From the NCBI GenBank assembly GCA_945907755.1, contig CAMDTN010000019.1, positions 1-44,344 on the forward strand: a stretch of 44,344 bases of DNA. Direction: 5' to 3'. The position numbers and the translations under genes are program-made. This DNA is from Singulisphaera sp. GP187 (GTDB lineage Bacteria; Planctomycetota; GCA-002687715). The notes beneath the pieces are model-generated. The model searched no databases and was not told the DNA's origin. It saw only the letters and a program-made list of their open reading frames with translations. Below, piece by piece: positions 1 to 9,021 of this stretch (within the stretch, counting starts at the first letter, position 1; every line of letters begins with the position of its first letter).

Positions 1-362
1 TCAGGCGGCAGCAAATACAGCACATCCACAATCAGCACGGCATCGAAGGGTTCCTCGGCTTGCACCAGCACGTCGCCGGCAATCACGCGCAGCGGCAGCC
101 CTGCCGCCGCCGCGCTCAGGTGGGCCAACTTCGCTGCATCGATGTCGCCGGCACTAAAGCGTCGCTCAGAGGAATCCAAGCACGCGGCAATTTCCAATGC
201 GCCGTGGCCGCACCCAATCGCAGCGATGTGTCCTGCGCGGGGGAGTGCCGCCAAGATCGGCTCTACCGGAACGGAGCGCAGGCGCCCATAGACATGCAAG
301 CGCGTGCGCAACGGTGTTGCCGCGTAGCGCAGCAACACATCGCGCAAGAGTGTTGGCTTCAC
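1..362 (-). CDS. Class I SAM-dependent methyltransferase, partial (C-terminus beyond window)
   Basis: The reading frame runs from a GTG at 362-360 to the left edge of the window, giving about 120 residues with no stop. The GTG overlaps the stop of the upstream glycosyltransferase gene (GTGA), which implies translational coupling and fixes the start. About residue 50 there is a glycine-rich SAM-binding motif (AAIGCGHGALEIA), followed by an acidic residue ending the second strand (SAGDID) and a later DAVLIVDVLYLLPP segment typical of motif IV of Rossmann-fold methyltransferases. The substrate cannot be read from the sequence. The position at the end of a glycosyltransferase operon suggests a lipid or sugar acceptor, which is inference. 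Confidence 0.75.
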   Translation of the reverse strand, partial: MKPTLLRDVLLRYAATPLRTRLHVYGRLRSVPVEPILAALPRAGHIAAIGCGHGALEIAACLDSSERRFSAGDIDAAKLAHLSAAAAGLPLRVIAGDVLVQAEEPFDAVLIVDVLYLLPP

Positions 363-1096
363 GCTCCGGTTCCGTCGCGCGGGCGGCGGCGCACGGTCTC
401 GCCGCGCAAGGAGAGGAATTCGCGCAGGATGCGAAAGATGACGCGGAAGCTGGACAGCTTGCTCACGCCGATGCTGCGAGGGAAATAGTCCACGCCGAAT
501 TGGATGACGCGGTAGCCGCGGTGGATGGTCTTGGCTACGAGCTCGGCATCGATGAACGACCCGCCAGACTTCAGTTCCAAATCCGGAAGGATCGCACGGC
601 GGAAAAGTTTGAACGAGAAGTTGATGTCACGCACGCGCACTTTCAGAAGGATGCGCACTAATGAGTTGTAGAAGAACGAGTACACCGTTCGCAACACGCC
701 TTCTTCAGTGCGTGTGAAGCGATAGGCCACCACAAGGTCCGCCTCTTGAAAGCGCAGCAAGCGCACAGCCTTTTCCACCAAACCGAGATCGAAAGGCAGG
801 TCGGCATCGGTGTAGAACACGAGATCTTTGGTGGCTGCGCCGAAACCGTGGCGCAGTGTGCCGCCAAGGGTCAGGTTGATGTCATTGCGCACGCAGCGCA
901 CGCGCGGTTCGTGCTGCGAGTAGGCGCGCACAAGGTCGCCGGTGCCGTCGTTGCTGGCGTCGTCCACCACCACCACTTCGAAGTCTGGCGTCAGCGCCGC
1001 CAACGCGGCAGTAACGGCGTCTAAGCAACGCGGCACATACGGCGCCTCGTTGTGCATGGGGATCACGGCAGAAATGGATGGATAGGCGTCGGCCAT
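359..1096 (-). CDS. GT2-family glycosyltransferase (DPM1/polyprenyl-phosphate sugar transferase-like)
   Basis: This 245-residue soluble protein has the GT-A fold layout of dolichyl/undecaprenyl-phosphate glycosyltransferases. An N-terminal SAVIPMHNEA strand is followed by VVVVDDASNDGT (about residues 41-52) and the metal-binding DXD motif TDADLP (D97, D99). There is no C-terminal membrane anchor, unlike many DPM1 homologues. Family members move a sugar from a nucleotide donor to a lipid phosphate on the cytoplasmic side of the membrane, and GT-C enzymes then use the lipid-linked sugar outside. A GT-C protein is encoded directly upstream, which fits that pairing. The gene follows the GT-C gene after a ~120 bp spacer holding a 24-bp tandem repeat and is coupled to the methyltransferase gene downstream. 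Confidence 0.88.
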   Translation of the reverse strand: MADAYPSISAVIPMHNEAPYVPRCLDAVTAALAALTPDFEVVVVDDASNDGTGDLVRAYSQHEPRVRCVRNDINLTLGGTLRHGFGAATKDLVFYTDADLPFDLGLVEKAVRLLRFQEADLVVAYRFTRTEEGVLRTVYSFFYNSLVRILLKVRVRDINFSFKLFRRAILPDLELKSGGSFIDAELVAKTIHRGYRVIQFGVDYFPRSIGVSKLSSFRVIFRILREFLSLRGETVRRRPRDGTGA

Positions 1097-1156
1097 GGCT
1101 TGTTGGCGGAATCCTATCCTGCGGATGTCATCGCGCGCGGCAACGCGTCAGCGCGC

Positions 1157-1228
1157 GCGCATGACCAAGCGTCACCGGACGCGCACGACCAAGCGTCAGC
1201 GGACGCGCACGACCAAGCGTCAGCGGAC
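1157..1228. repeat. Three tandem copies of a 24-bp unit
   Basis: Three head-to-tail copies (1157-1180, 1181-1204, 1205-1228) plus a partial fourth (1229-1236) fill most of the spacer between the GT-C and GT2 genes. Copies 2 and 3 are identical and copy 1 differs at a few bases. The unit begins GCGCACGACC on the plus strand. Read on the minus strand, the third copy holds the stop codon of the GT-C gene and the other copies repeat its last codons and stop, so the array looks like local duplication of a gene 3' end. Confidence 0.9.
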
Positions 1229-2836
1229 GCGCACGAAAACGCGCCAGCCTTGCGGCGCTGCGGAGGATTCGCTGAATCCGGGCAGCATCAACGCTGTTTC
1301 TTGCGCGAAGGAGCCGGGGCGTTGCGCGCTGGCAGCCTTGTCTGCCGACCAAAGCAGCGCGGCTGCGCCGCAATGTTCCGCATGAATCATCAGAGCCTGT
1401 GGAGAGGGTGCAGCAGGCAAAGGCAGCCAGTCACGCCCGCAAGCGAAGGGCACGCGCGCATCTGTGCACAGCAACGGGCCCGGGGGCAGTGGCAGAGCGC
1501 GTAGCGCATGGCCGATTCTTGTGGAAGTGTCGTCGCGGCCTTCGGCAAATTCTTGGAGGCGTTCTGGAACGCCGCTCAATGTGGTCAGCACGCCTAAGAG
1601 CATCAGCGCGCTCACCAGCAAGCGCGGGCGCGCGCTGTGCGCGGCGAAACTCGCGGCGCCAACAGCAGCTAACAGCCACAGCAACATCCCTGCTGTGGCG
1701 CTGTAACGCAGCACGGGTTTGTACAGACACCCGAGCAGCACCACCGCAATCACCATCAGCAGCAAGAGGGTCGCCAGCGCGGGATGTGCATGCCTCCGCC
1801 GCAGCGCACGCCAGCCCCAGAGCGAGCCCAGCACGACTAATGCCGAGCTCAATATGTGCCCGCTCAGCATCCACCAACCGGTGCGTTTTAAGTTGCCGGT
1901 CCAGTAGCTCAGCACTTCACGAGGGTGATCAGCCAGCACCGCCATCAATCCGCGGGGGCTTGGGTCTGCAGGAGTGCCGGACCAAGGAACATCGGGGCGC
2001 AACCACGGCCCGAGGGCGTTGCCTTGCGCATCCAACGCATAATTCGAGCTGGCGTAGTCGTGCCCCAGTGCGAAGCGCTCCACAGTGGCGGCCACTCGGG
2101 CGCTCTTCGCTTCAATGCGCCAAGCCCCTGTGGCGCTGCGCAAGTGTGCAGCCCAAGGCAGCAAGAAGAGCGCGCAGACCAGTGCACACAGCGCGGCGTT
2201 GCGGACGCGGAGCGCAGTGCGTCCACCCATTGCGGCAGCAGGTGCTGCTGCGGCGCGCGGCAGCAGCATCCAGAACACCGCGAGCGCTGCTAGCACCACA
2301 CTTTCGATGCGCGTGAGGGCAGCGAGGCCGAACAAGGCCCCGGCCAAACATGCCGAGCGCATGTGCTGCGCCGTCAGCGTCGCGTGCAGTGCGATCAACG
2401 CCCCAAGCAGCAACGCGAGTTGCAGCGCTTCAGCGAAGGTGCTGCTGCCTGCAAGCACGAAGAGAGGCGCGAATGCCAGCGCGGTGGCGGCTGCCAGCGC
2501 AGCGCTGGAACCCGCCATGCGTTGCGCCAGCCACCACGCCAACGCGATGGAAGCCAGCGAAGCCAGCAATGACACGACGCGCGCGGCCAGCACGCTGTCG
2601 CCGCCGCACAGCGGCATTGCTGCTGCGATGGTGAATGGATACAGCGACGGCATCATGGTGGCGGGGCCGGGCAACATGCCGTGCAGAGGTTGGCCAGCGG
2701 CGATGCTCTCGGCGATGCGGCAGTACTCCGCGCCGTCGATTTCAACAGATGCGCATTCATCCGAAGCGATGCGTGCCACGCGCAGTGCGCCGCCGACAAG
2801 CAACAACAACAGCAGCGGCCAAGTTTTCAGCAGCAC
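1220..2836 (-). CDS. GT-C fold membrane glycosyltransferase (PMT/ArnT-like, family 39-like)
   Basis: This 538-residue polytopic membrane protein begins with a strongly hydrophobic segment (KTWPLLLLLLVGG). A short external loop follows with VEIDGAEY, placed like the catalytic acidic residue after the first helix of PMT/ArnT-type transferases. About ten further hydrophobic segments and a ~100-residue soluble C-terminus complete it. Such enzymes transfer a sugar from a polyprenyl-phosphate carrier to a protein or lipid on the outer face of the membrane. The frame stays open upstream to 3259, but that stretch lies inside the deacetylase gene and has no sensible composition. The GTG at 2836-2834, ten bases inside the deacetylase 3' end, is the likely start. 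The stop lies in a 24-bp tandem repeat. The acceptor is unknown. Confidence 0.8.
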   Translation of the reverse strand: MLLKTWPLLLLLLVGGALRVARIASDECASVEIDGAEYCRIAESIAAGQPLHGMLPGPATMMPSLYPFTIAAAMPLCGGDSVLAARVVSLLASLASIALAWWLAQRMAGSSAALAAATALAFAPLFVLAGSSTFAEALQLALLLGALIALHATLTAQHMRSACLAGALFGLAALTRIESVVLAALAVFWMLLPRAAAAPAAAMGGRTALRVRNAALCALVCALFLLPWAAHLRSATGAWRIEAKSARVAATVERFALGHDYASSNYALDAQGNALGPWLRPDVPWSGTPADPSPRGLMAVLADHPREVLSYWTGNLKRTGWWMLSGHILSSALVVLGSLWGWRALRRRHAHPALATLLLLMVIAVVLLGCLYKPVLRYSATAGMLLWLLAAVGAASFAAHSARPRLLVSALMLLGVLTTLSGVPERLQEFAEGRDDTSTRIGHALRALPLPPGPLLCTDARVPFACGRDWLPLPAAPSPQALMIHAEHCGAAALLWSADKAASAQRPGSFAQETALMLPGFSESSAAPQGWRVFVRVR

Positions 2837-3666
2837 CCGCAGGCTTCCTTCATGTCGTGGCCGCGTTCGCGCAGCAACGCGCTGATGGTGCGTGGTTGCT
2901 GGCCTTGGTCGTTGCTCCAGGCCAACACGCGGGCCACAAGATCCAGAAACTGCGGGCCGCTGCGCCGCAGCGACAACTTGCCCTTCAACGGCAGCCCCGC
3001 GATGGGTGCGTGGTCGGAAAACTCCCACGGATGCACATACAAATGCAAATAGCCCGTGCCAGCGCTGGCGCGGCGGGCGCACGCGCGGAACCAACTCCAG
3101 CCAAAGTTGCGCAACCAAAACCACGACAAAGGCAGGCGCATGATTGGCGTGACGGAAATGGGGACTTCCAACAAGCCTTGCTGGCTGTGAATTGTGCGCG
3201 GCGCGCGAAAGTTGTTGTAGGAACCAGGCACCCAAGTGGGGTGCAAGTTGCTGGTCCATTGCAAACCGATGTCGCGCAGCACGCTGCGCGGGGGCGAGCG
3301 GAAGCGGTTGGCGCGATAGCCGCGCACGGTGACAGAGAAGTTGGCCTCAAGATGCCGCTTGGCTTGGCTCAGCCGCGCCGCTGCGGCTTCAGGCGTCATC
3401 GCCGCGCAATCATCCCGGTGCGACCATGCGTGCAAGGCAAGTTCATGGTCGCGCACTAATGCTTCGCGGATGGGGCCAGCGGCAGCATCGGCAAACAGCG
3501 CCGTGGTGAAATGCGTCGCCACCACTTTGCGCTCATAGAGCAGACCAAGCAGACGCTCATAGCCCACACGGCTCACCGCGCAGTCGCTGCCCGGAGCCTG
3601 CGCGATGCCGTATTCAGCCGGAAGATCGAACTCTTCCGCATCCACGGTGAAAAGCAGCGCCGTCAT
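2827..3666 (-). CDS. Polysaccharide deacetylase (NodB-like, CE4)
   Basis: This 279-residue protein carries NodB-type motifs. TVDAEEFD at the N-terminus (D9 as metal/catalytic base candidate) is followed by HAWSH (H79, H83), which is the H-x3-H metal site. A C-terminal LHLYVHPWEF segment supplies another expected histidine, the HPWEF form being common in polysaccharide-biosynthesis deacetylases. There is no signal peptide, so action is probably cytoplasmic on a lipid-linked or nascent glycan. The gene overlaps the start of the downstream GT-C gene and ends in KEACGCC. The neighbours (GT-C, GT2, methyltransferase, ATP-grasp) point to synthesis of a decorated envelope glycan. The exact substrate is not inferable. 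Confidence 0.85.
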   Translation of the reverse strand: MTALLFTVDAEEFDLPAEYGIAQAPGSDCAVSRVGYERLLGLLYERKVVATHFTTALFADAAAGPIREALVRDHELALHAWSHRDDCAAMTPEAAAARLSQAKRHLEANFSVTVRGYRANRFRSPPRSVLRDIGLQWTSNLHPTWVPGSYNNFRAPRTIHSQQGLLEVPISVTPIMRLPLSWFWLRNFGWSWFRACARRASAGTGYLHLYVHPWEFSDHAPIAGLPLKGKLSLRRSGPQFLDLVARVLAWSNDQGQQPRTISALLRERGHDMKEACGCC

Positions 3667-3722
3667 GCTGCGAGCGTATCACCCGCAGCGCGGCGCAATC
3701 AGCGCGGCTCTACGAGGCGCCA

Positions 3723-5069
3723 TCAGTGCGGCTCCACAACAAACACCGGCACAGCAGAGCCGCCGCCGGCGGTGACATTCAGCAACTCGCCTGGGGCAAG
3801 GCGCGCGCCAAAGCCCTCGACGTTTGTGCCGTTCCACACATACGGATCGACATCGGTGTAGAACAGCGCACGCCGTTGCGGCGTTTCGATCAAAGGGAAT
3901 TCTTCGCGCGGTAAAGTGACGCGCTGCTGCACGATGTGGGGCGCATCGAAGGCGCGGAGCAACGCTTGCTGCCACGCGGCGTCGTCAACGGTCCAGCCCA
4001 AGACCACGCCAGACCCGCCGTAGTCATCGGTCGGTTTCAGCACTAATTGCTCGCGCGCGTGCACCACCCACGGCGCTAACGCGCTGCCGTCGGGAGCTAG
4101 CGCATCCTTGGTCACGAAGGACGACCAGGGCACATGCGCCTCCACTGCTGCGCGTTCGGAGTCATTCAATTGTGCGGCGAAAGACGGGTCGTGCAGCATG
4201 GCGAACAGTTCTTTGCGGAACAAGATGTGCACGCCGAAACCACTGGCGCAGGTGACTGCCCCTGCGGCCACCGCTTGCGCCAATGGGTGCGCGGCGCCAC
4301 CGAGTTTCAACAGATCCTTCACCAGTGCGCGCTTGTAAACAATGTCGGGCTTGAAGCCGTCCCCATGCAGCACGCCGTTTTCGAAGCGCAGCGTGCGCAC
4401 ATCCAGCACGCGCGAGGGGCACCCCGCCGCTGTGAAAACTTCTGCGCACAATTCGAATTCGCGCACCGTGGGCACATCAAGCCGATCGACGATGGCGATG
4501 GAGGGGTGCGCTGTTGCGCGCTCGCCCAAACGGGTTTTGTGCGCAGCCAGCAGCGCTTGCAGCGTGCGCGGCAGGCCGTGGAATGTTTGCACCTTCCAGT
4601 GTTCGCGGAAGCGCTCCATCACGGGCAGTGCTTCGAACAGCGTGGCCAAGCGGTCGCCAAAGCCGATGCCGCCCGGGCTTTCCGCGTTGTATTCCACCAC
4701 TCGGAATGCGCCACCAGCCAAGAAGCCGTCCATGCGGCCGACCACATCGGGCTCGAAACACTGCTTGTCGGCGGCCAGGATGGCTTCCTCTTCGGCGCTC
4801 AATTGCAGCCACGAACGCAGCGCGCTGTCGGATTGCAGTGCCGCCCGCAATTTGCGGTAGGCACTCATCAGCACGGTGACACCCTGAGTCAGCGCGCGTG
4901 CGTCTTGCGGCGCAAGGAACAAAGGCCGCAGCACTTTGCAGATGGGGCGGTCACCAAACACCAAGCGCTCGCGGATCTGCGCGTCGCGGAATTGAGTGGC
5001 AGAACGAGCATCGCTCTCTGCCGCTAATAAATCGTTCCAGCGCGTGGCCGCCGCAAGGGTCGAGTGCAT
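3723..5069 (-). CDS. ATP-grasp family protein (circularly permuted / glutathionylspermidine-synthase-like)
   Basis: This 448-residue protein shows ATP-grasp hallmarks. EYNAESPGGIGFGD near residue 130 resembles the substrate-binding segment of permuted ATP-grasp ligases. LVLKPTDDYGGSGVVLGW near residue 335 matches the lysine plus glycine-rich nucleotide-binding loop. LFYTDVDPYVW and the C-terminal LNVTAGGGS complete the ATP/metal half. ATP-grasp enzymes join a carboxylate to an amine or thiol through an acyl-phosphate. Whether this one makes a peptide, a polyamine conjugate or a glycan modification cannot be told. It sits 56 bp upstream of the deacetylase gene and just downstream of the 731-residue envelope protein gene on the same strand, so co-transcription is likely. 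Confidence 0.7.
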   Translation of the reverse strand: MHSTLAAATRWNDLLAAESDARSATQFRDAQIRERLVFGDRPICKVLRPLFLAPQDARALTQGVTVLMSAYRKLRAALQSDSALRSWLQLSAEEEAILAADKQCFEPDVVGRMDGFLAGGAFRVVEYNAESPGGIGFGDRLATLFEALPVMERFREHWKVQTFHGLPRTLQALLAAHKTRLGERATAHPSIAIVDRLDVPTVREFELCAEVFTAAGCPSRVLDVRTLRFENGVLHGDGFKPDIVYKRALVKDLLKLGGAAHPLAQAVAAGAVTCASGFGVHILFRKELFAMLHDPSFAAQLNDSERAAVEAHVPWSSFVTKDALAPDGSALAPWVVHAREQLVLKPTDDYGGSGVVLGWTVDDAAWQQALLRAFDAPHIVQQRVTLPREEFPLIETPQRRALFYTDVDPYVWNGTNVEGFGARLAPGELLNVTAGGGSAVPVFVVEPH

Positions 5070-5087
5070 GTTCGAGTACGCACCCGC

Positions 5088-7283
5088 CTAACGGGTCGTG
5101 AGGCTCCAAGAGAATCCATTGCGCTCGGCGAAGAGTTTTCCGGGCATGGACAGTTGCAATATCTGTCCGTCGCGCAGCACCATCATGGGCACTTCCGCTT
5201 TGCCGCCGACGAAGCGCATGGCGACTTCGAGGTCGTTGCCGTTAGTGAATTCGCGCCCGTCCACACCCACGATCAGATCGCCAGTCTTGAAGCCCTTCTC
5301 GGTGAGTGTGTTGTCATTGCCATGCAGTTGGAGGCGCATGGCGCGCAACACATCCAAGTCGATTTGGATCTCTGCTGTGGGCACCGTGATGAGGATGCTG
5401 CCGTTGCGGCCGCCGCTGTAAAAATTAAGCGTGTAGCGCCCCGCCGGCACATTTTCGAATTTGGCAAGGCCGTCTTTGTCTATCTGCGCGCCAGCAGAGA
5501 ATGGCATCGCGTCCTTCGCGTCGGGCGGCAGGATTAGTTGCATGTGGCCGGTTGCTGCCTCGCCACCGTTCTTCATGCGCACGCTGATCATGTGCAACAC
5601 CGGAGCCGCGATGCTGGCCTGGTTTTCGCCGGAGTGGATTTCGAGCCTGCGCTCGGCCACGGATTGGCCGCCATACCAGCCACCACTGTTCATGCTGAGG
5701 CGCAGCATATAGGTGCCCGGTTGCAGCGGTGAAAAAGTGACGCTGTTCGATTCGTCCGCTGGGCTGCTGCCGATCCAAGAATCGTGATCGCGGCTGGCGC
5801 CAAGCAACTGCAGCGACGCGGATAGTTTTTGGCGGCTCGCCGAAGAGTCACCGGATAGCTGCGCTTTCAAGAAACCCGGCGCTTGCATGCGCACTTCAGC
5901 AGTTGCGGCGGCGCGAGGCAGCGTGAGTGCCGTGTGGCCCCATTGGCCGGAACGCACAGTCAGTTGCAGCGGCTCTCCCGCAGGTTCGTCAAGCACATTG
6001 CGTGGCACAGTGCCGTGCCACGCGCCTTCGAGGTCGCGGCACCAATTGTTGCCGTTGCCCATCCAGAAGCTGGTGTCAAAGGCTGCGTCGTCCACTGCGG
6101 CGCCGGTTGGGTCGAGCACTTTCACCACCCACTCGGCGCTCTTGCTTGCAGTAACCTGCAGATCTTGCACCACTAACTTGTCTGCGAGGGTGACGGTGGC
6201 CAGCACCGGAGGGTGTTCAATCTCGCCATCACTGACGGCGAGGCGATAGACGCCGGGCTCCAAGTCTTCGAACTGAAAGCCCGTGGTGGCGAAGGTGCGC
6301 GCTTGATCTGAGGTGTTGGTGGCCTCCCAGACATTGTCGGTAGCGGGGTCCTGATCCTGGTTCCAAGCGATGACGGTGTATTGCTTCGACGGAGGTGGGC
6401 CATCGAAGATCAAGCGCCCACGGATGAGCGGGCGTTCAGCCAATTCCAAGATCACGGATGTTGGCGCGCCGCCTTCGGTGACCTCGACTAACTGCTCTTT
6501 CGAACGGAACATGCACATGTCGCCGCCGCGAGCTTGCAGCGTCCACATTCCAGGTTGCAGCGGAACGACACGGTCCTCAGGTGTCCATTGCCATGTTTCG
6601 TTGCTGTTCGTGCGCCGCGTAGAAAGTTCTGCGGTTGCCGGCACGCTGCCGTCCGGCAAACGCACTTCCACTTCAAGTCGACTCAGTGGTAACGCACGCA
6701 GTTGCACCACATCACCGGGCCAGCGCCCGTTGAACGCGTCGTGTCCTTCCATTCCAACCAGCAAATGATTTGGCAGATAGGACTCGATGTTGTAGGCGAG
6801 ATTCTCGAGGCCGTTGAGCGCGAAGTCGCCGTTAGTGTCGCTTAACGCGGTGACCTCCAACGACGGGTTGCGCTCGATGCGTTCGCGCAGCATTGCAATC
6901 AAATCTTCGGGGCCTAGGACCGAATCGGGCACTTGCCCCGGGCGGTTGAGGAAGCGGGGATCGGAAAAGTTGCTGCGCCGGGCCTTGAACAGCGCACCGC
7001 CGACGCCCCGTCCAGTCTTGTCGACCACACGGCCTTTGATGACACCGACAGCCTTGGGCTTCTGCGTGGCGGCCACTACTTGTTCTTCAGTGGTTAGCGC
7101 GCGCGGCGCGATGCGGGCGCCTTCGTTGGCGACAGGTGCTTTGCTGCTGGCCGCAGCAGGAGTGTCGCCCATGAGGTTGGCAGCATCATGGCGCACATCG
7201 TCTATTTGCTGGAATGCGAAAAAGTAGCCGATGGCGGCGCCTCCGCAGAGGCAGAACACGGCCGTGAGGATGACGCGCAGCAT
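5088..7283 (-). CDS. Membrane-anchored protein with carboxypeptidase-regulatory-like and C-terminal PDZ domains
   Basis: This 731-residue protein begins with one hydrophobic segment (residues ~3-24) that acts as signal anchor, followed by a low-complexity Ala/Ser linker. From about residue 80, VIKGRVVDKTGRGVGGALF is the signature of a carboxypeptidase-regulatory-like (CarboxypepD_reg) beta-sandwich. Several more beta-rich stretches follow, with phrases such as GNYxL-like DFALNGLENLAY and VPAGRYTLNFYSG. The last ~90 residues form a PDZ-like domain (KTGDLIVGVDGREFTNGNDL). No protease triad is visible. It is probably periplasmic or surface-exposed with a binding or scaffolding role. It heads the minus-strand cluster, and its start lies 117 bp from the divergent M14 gene, so the promoter region is shared. 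Confidence 0.75.
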   Translation of the reverse strand: MLRVILTAVFCLCGGAAIGYFFAFQQIDDVRHDAANLMGDTPAAASSKAPVANEGARIAPRALTTEEQVVAATQKPKAVGVIKGRVVDKTGRGVGGALFKARRSNFSDPRFLNRPGQVPDSVLGPEDLIAMLRERIERNPSLEVTALSDTNGDFALNGLENLAYNIESYLPNHLLVGMEGHDAFNGRWPGDVVQLRALPLSRLEVEVRLPDGSVPATAELSTRRTNSNETWQWTPEDRVVPLQPGMWTLQARGGDMCMFRSKEQLVEVTEGGAPTSVILELAERPLIRGRLIFDGPPPSKQYTVIAWNQDQDPATDNVWEATNTSDQARTFATTGFQFEDLEPGVYRLAVSDGEIEHPPVLATVTLADKLVVQDLQVTASKSAEWVVKVLDPTGAAVDDAAFDTSFWMGNGNNWCRDLEGAWHGTVPRNVLDEPAGEPLQLTVRSGQWGHTALTLPRAAATAEVRMQAPGFLKAQLSGDSSASRQKLSASLQLLGASRDHDSWIGSSPADESNSVTFSPLQPGTYMLRLSMNSGGWYGGQSVAERRLEIHSGENQASIAAPVLHMISVRMKNGGEAATGHMQLILPPDAKDAMPFSAGAQIDKDGLAKFENVPAGRYTLNFYSGGRNGSILITVPTAEIQIDLDVLRAMRLQLHGNDNTLTEKGFKTGDLIVGVDGREFTNGNDLEVAMRFVGGKAEVPMMVLRDGQILQLSMPGKLFAERNGFSWSLTTR

Positions 7284-7400
7284 GGCAGTAGTTTAGCCGC
7301 AGGTTCAAGGCCCCGGGAGGGCAGGCCACGCGCAAACTTTTGGGGCGCCGCCTTCTGCTGCCCGGGGTAAGGTGCGCACCCCCGCGGAGACTTTGCGCCT

Positions 7401-9020
7401 ATGTGCTCATTCAATCGGTGGATGGTTTTGCTGCTGCTTCCCGCAGCACTGGTGGCCCAAACGGACCGCGATTTGCCTTTGGTGCAAGGCGTTCTGCAAG
7501 CGCTGCAGCGCCCGCACGAAGGCGCGATACTGCTGCCTGTGCGTGCTGGCGTGGACGGCGTGCTGGTGGCCTTGCCTGGTGAAGTGCCGGCAACCGAGCG
7601 GCCATGCGTGCTGGTGGTGGCTGGATTGAACCCCGATCATCGTGTCGGGGTGCAGGTGGCTGCGCAGTTGCCGCAAGCACTGTTAGCCGCAGCGAAGGAA
7701 GACCCTGCGTTAGCGGAGTGCCTGGCCCGCTGTGCAGTGGAAGTGATCGCAGTGCCTGCTCCAGACGCGCTGGAATGGGCCGCGCGCGGGGCGTTGCGCG
7801 AAGCACGCGCGGTGCCTGCGCCGATGGATGACGACAACGATGGTTTGGTGGATGAAGACGGGCCTGAAGACATGAACGGCGATGGCATTATCGCCAGCAT
7901 GCGCGCGCCTGACGACGACGGTGTGTGGCGCATCAGCGACGAAGACCCACGCTTGTTGGTCAAGGCTGACGCCAGCAAGGGCGAGCGCGGCGCTTGGAAG
8001 CTGACCACCGAAGGCATCGACAATGATGGCGACGGGCTGATCAACGAAGACGGGCCCGGTGGTGTGGACTTAGACCGCAATTTTGCCCATGGCTGGAAAG
8101 AGGGCGAGCGCGAAGTGGGCAGCAGTTGCCCGTCGGAGGTCGCAAGCCGCGCATTGATCGAGCATGTATTGCAGCGGCGCAGCGTGGCCGCCGTCTTGGT
8201 GCTTGGCTGGCGCGACAATATTGCGCAATTGCCGCGCACGAATGACGCTGCTGGCAAGCGCGCTCCCAATGGGCTGCACACGGAAGATGTGGCTTGGGCC
8301 AAGCCGCTCACAGCGAGTCTCGCCAAAGTGCTCGGCGCGACGGACGGTGTTGAAGACACGGCGGATGGCGGCTTCCATCAGTGGGCCTATGCCCAGCACG
8401 GCCTGCCGGCATTCGCATCGCGCGTGGCCTATCGCCTTGAATTGCCCGCGGATTCGAAGCTGCCCTCGGGCAAGGCTCCTGAGAGCCTCGAAGCCAAGTG
8501 GTTGTTGCAATCAGACGCGGCAGTGGCGCAAGGCTTCATGCCGTGGAGTCCTTGCGAGCACCCAACTTGGAAGGGCGCAGAACTGGGCGGATTCGCGCCA
8601 CTGTGGAAGGTGCACTTGGACGCAGCGCAATTGGCCGCCGCAGTGAAGGCTCAAGTTCTGGCCGTTGCGGCGATTGCACAAGCACTGCCGCGAGTGGGTG
8701 TGGGAAAATTGGCCAGCAAAGACCTCGGCGCAGGGCTCTACGAAATCACCGCAGATATCCACTGCCGCGGGCTCCTGCCCATGGCCACCGCGCAAGCGCG
8801 CGCAACGCGCACAGCGCGGCCTTTGTTGGTGCGCTTCGTCTGCGGCACTGGCTCGCTCGTGGATGGCGAAGTGTTGACGCGCTTGGAACGACTGGGCACT
8901 AATGGCCACGAGCGCTTGCGTTGGCTGGTGCAGACCAACGGCACATTGGATGTGACGGTGAGCACGAATTCGGATCGCTGCGGCAATTCTTCGGCACAAC
9001 TGAAAGTGGAGGTGCGCTGA
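7401..9020 (+). CDS. Secreted M14-like pseudopeptidase with aspartate-rich loops
   Basis: This 539-residue protein has a signal peptide (residues 1-20 ending ALVAQ). It parallels the zinc carboxypeptidase encoded next: two Asp-rich loops (about 142-163 and 206-217) and a DLDRNF segment (223-228) matching DMNRNW of the partner. The zinc-binding HxxE is replaced (N77 and H80 where H96 and E99 occur in the partner). The third zinc ligand region reads LGWRDN (W270), and the FTNE segment holding the presumed catalytic glutamate reads FASR. All zinc ligands and the catalytic acid appear lost, so it should not hydrolyse peptides. The gap to the next gene is one base (TGACATG), implying coupled expression. 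It may bind substrate or regulate the active partner, which is inference. A GGAG lies upstream of the ATG. Confidence 0.75.
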   Translation: MCSFNRWMVLLLLPAALVAQTDRDLPLVQGVLQALQRPHEGAILLPVRAGVDGVLVALPGEVPATERPCVLVVAGLNPDHRVGVQVAAQLPQALLAAAKEDPALAECLARCAVEVIAVPAPDALEWAARGALREARAVPAPMDDDNDGLVDEDGPEDMNGDGIIASMRAPDDDGVWRISDEDPRLLVKADASKGERGAWKLTTEGIDNDGDGLINEDGPGGVDLDRNFAHGWKEGEREVGSSCPSEVASRALIEHVLQRRSVAAVLVLGWRDNIAQLPRTNDAAGKRAPNGLHTEDVAWAKPLTASLAKVLGATDGVEDTADGGFHQWAYAQHGLPAFASRVAYRLELPADSKLPSGKAPESLEAKWLLQSDAAVAQGFMPWSPCEHPTWKGAELGGFAPLWKVHLDAAQLAAAVKAQVLAVAAIAQALPRVGVGKLASKDLGAGLYEITADIHCRGLLPMATAQARATRTARPLLVRFVCGTGSLVDGEVLTRLERLGTNGHERLRWLVQTNGTLDVTVSTNSDRCGNSSAQLKVEVR

Positions 9021-9021
9021 C

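Noticed and set aside
1157-1236. CRISPR array considered for the 24-bp repeats
   Set aside because: Units are directly adjacent with no spacers and include a neighbouring gene's stop codon.
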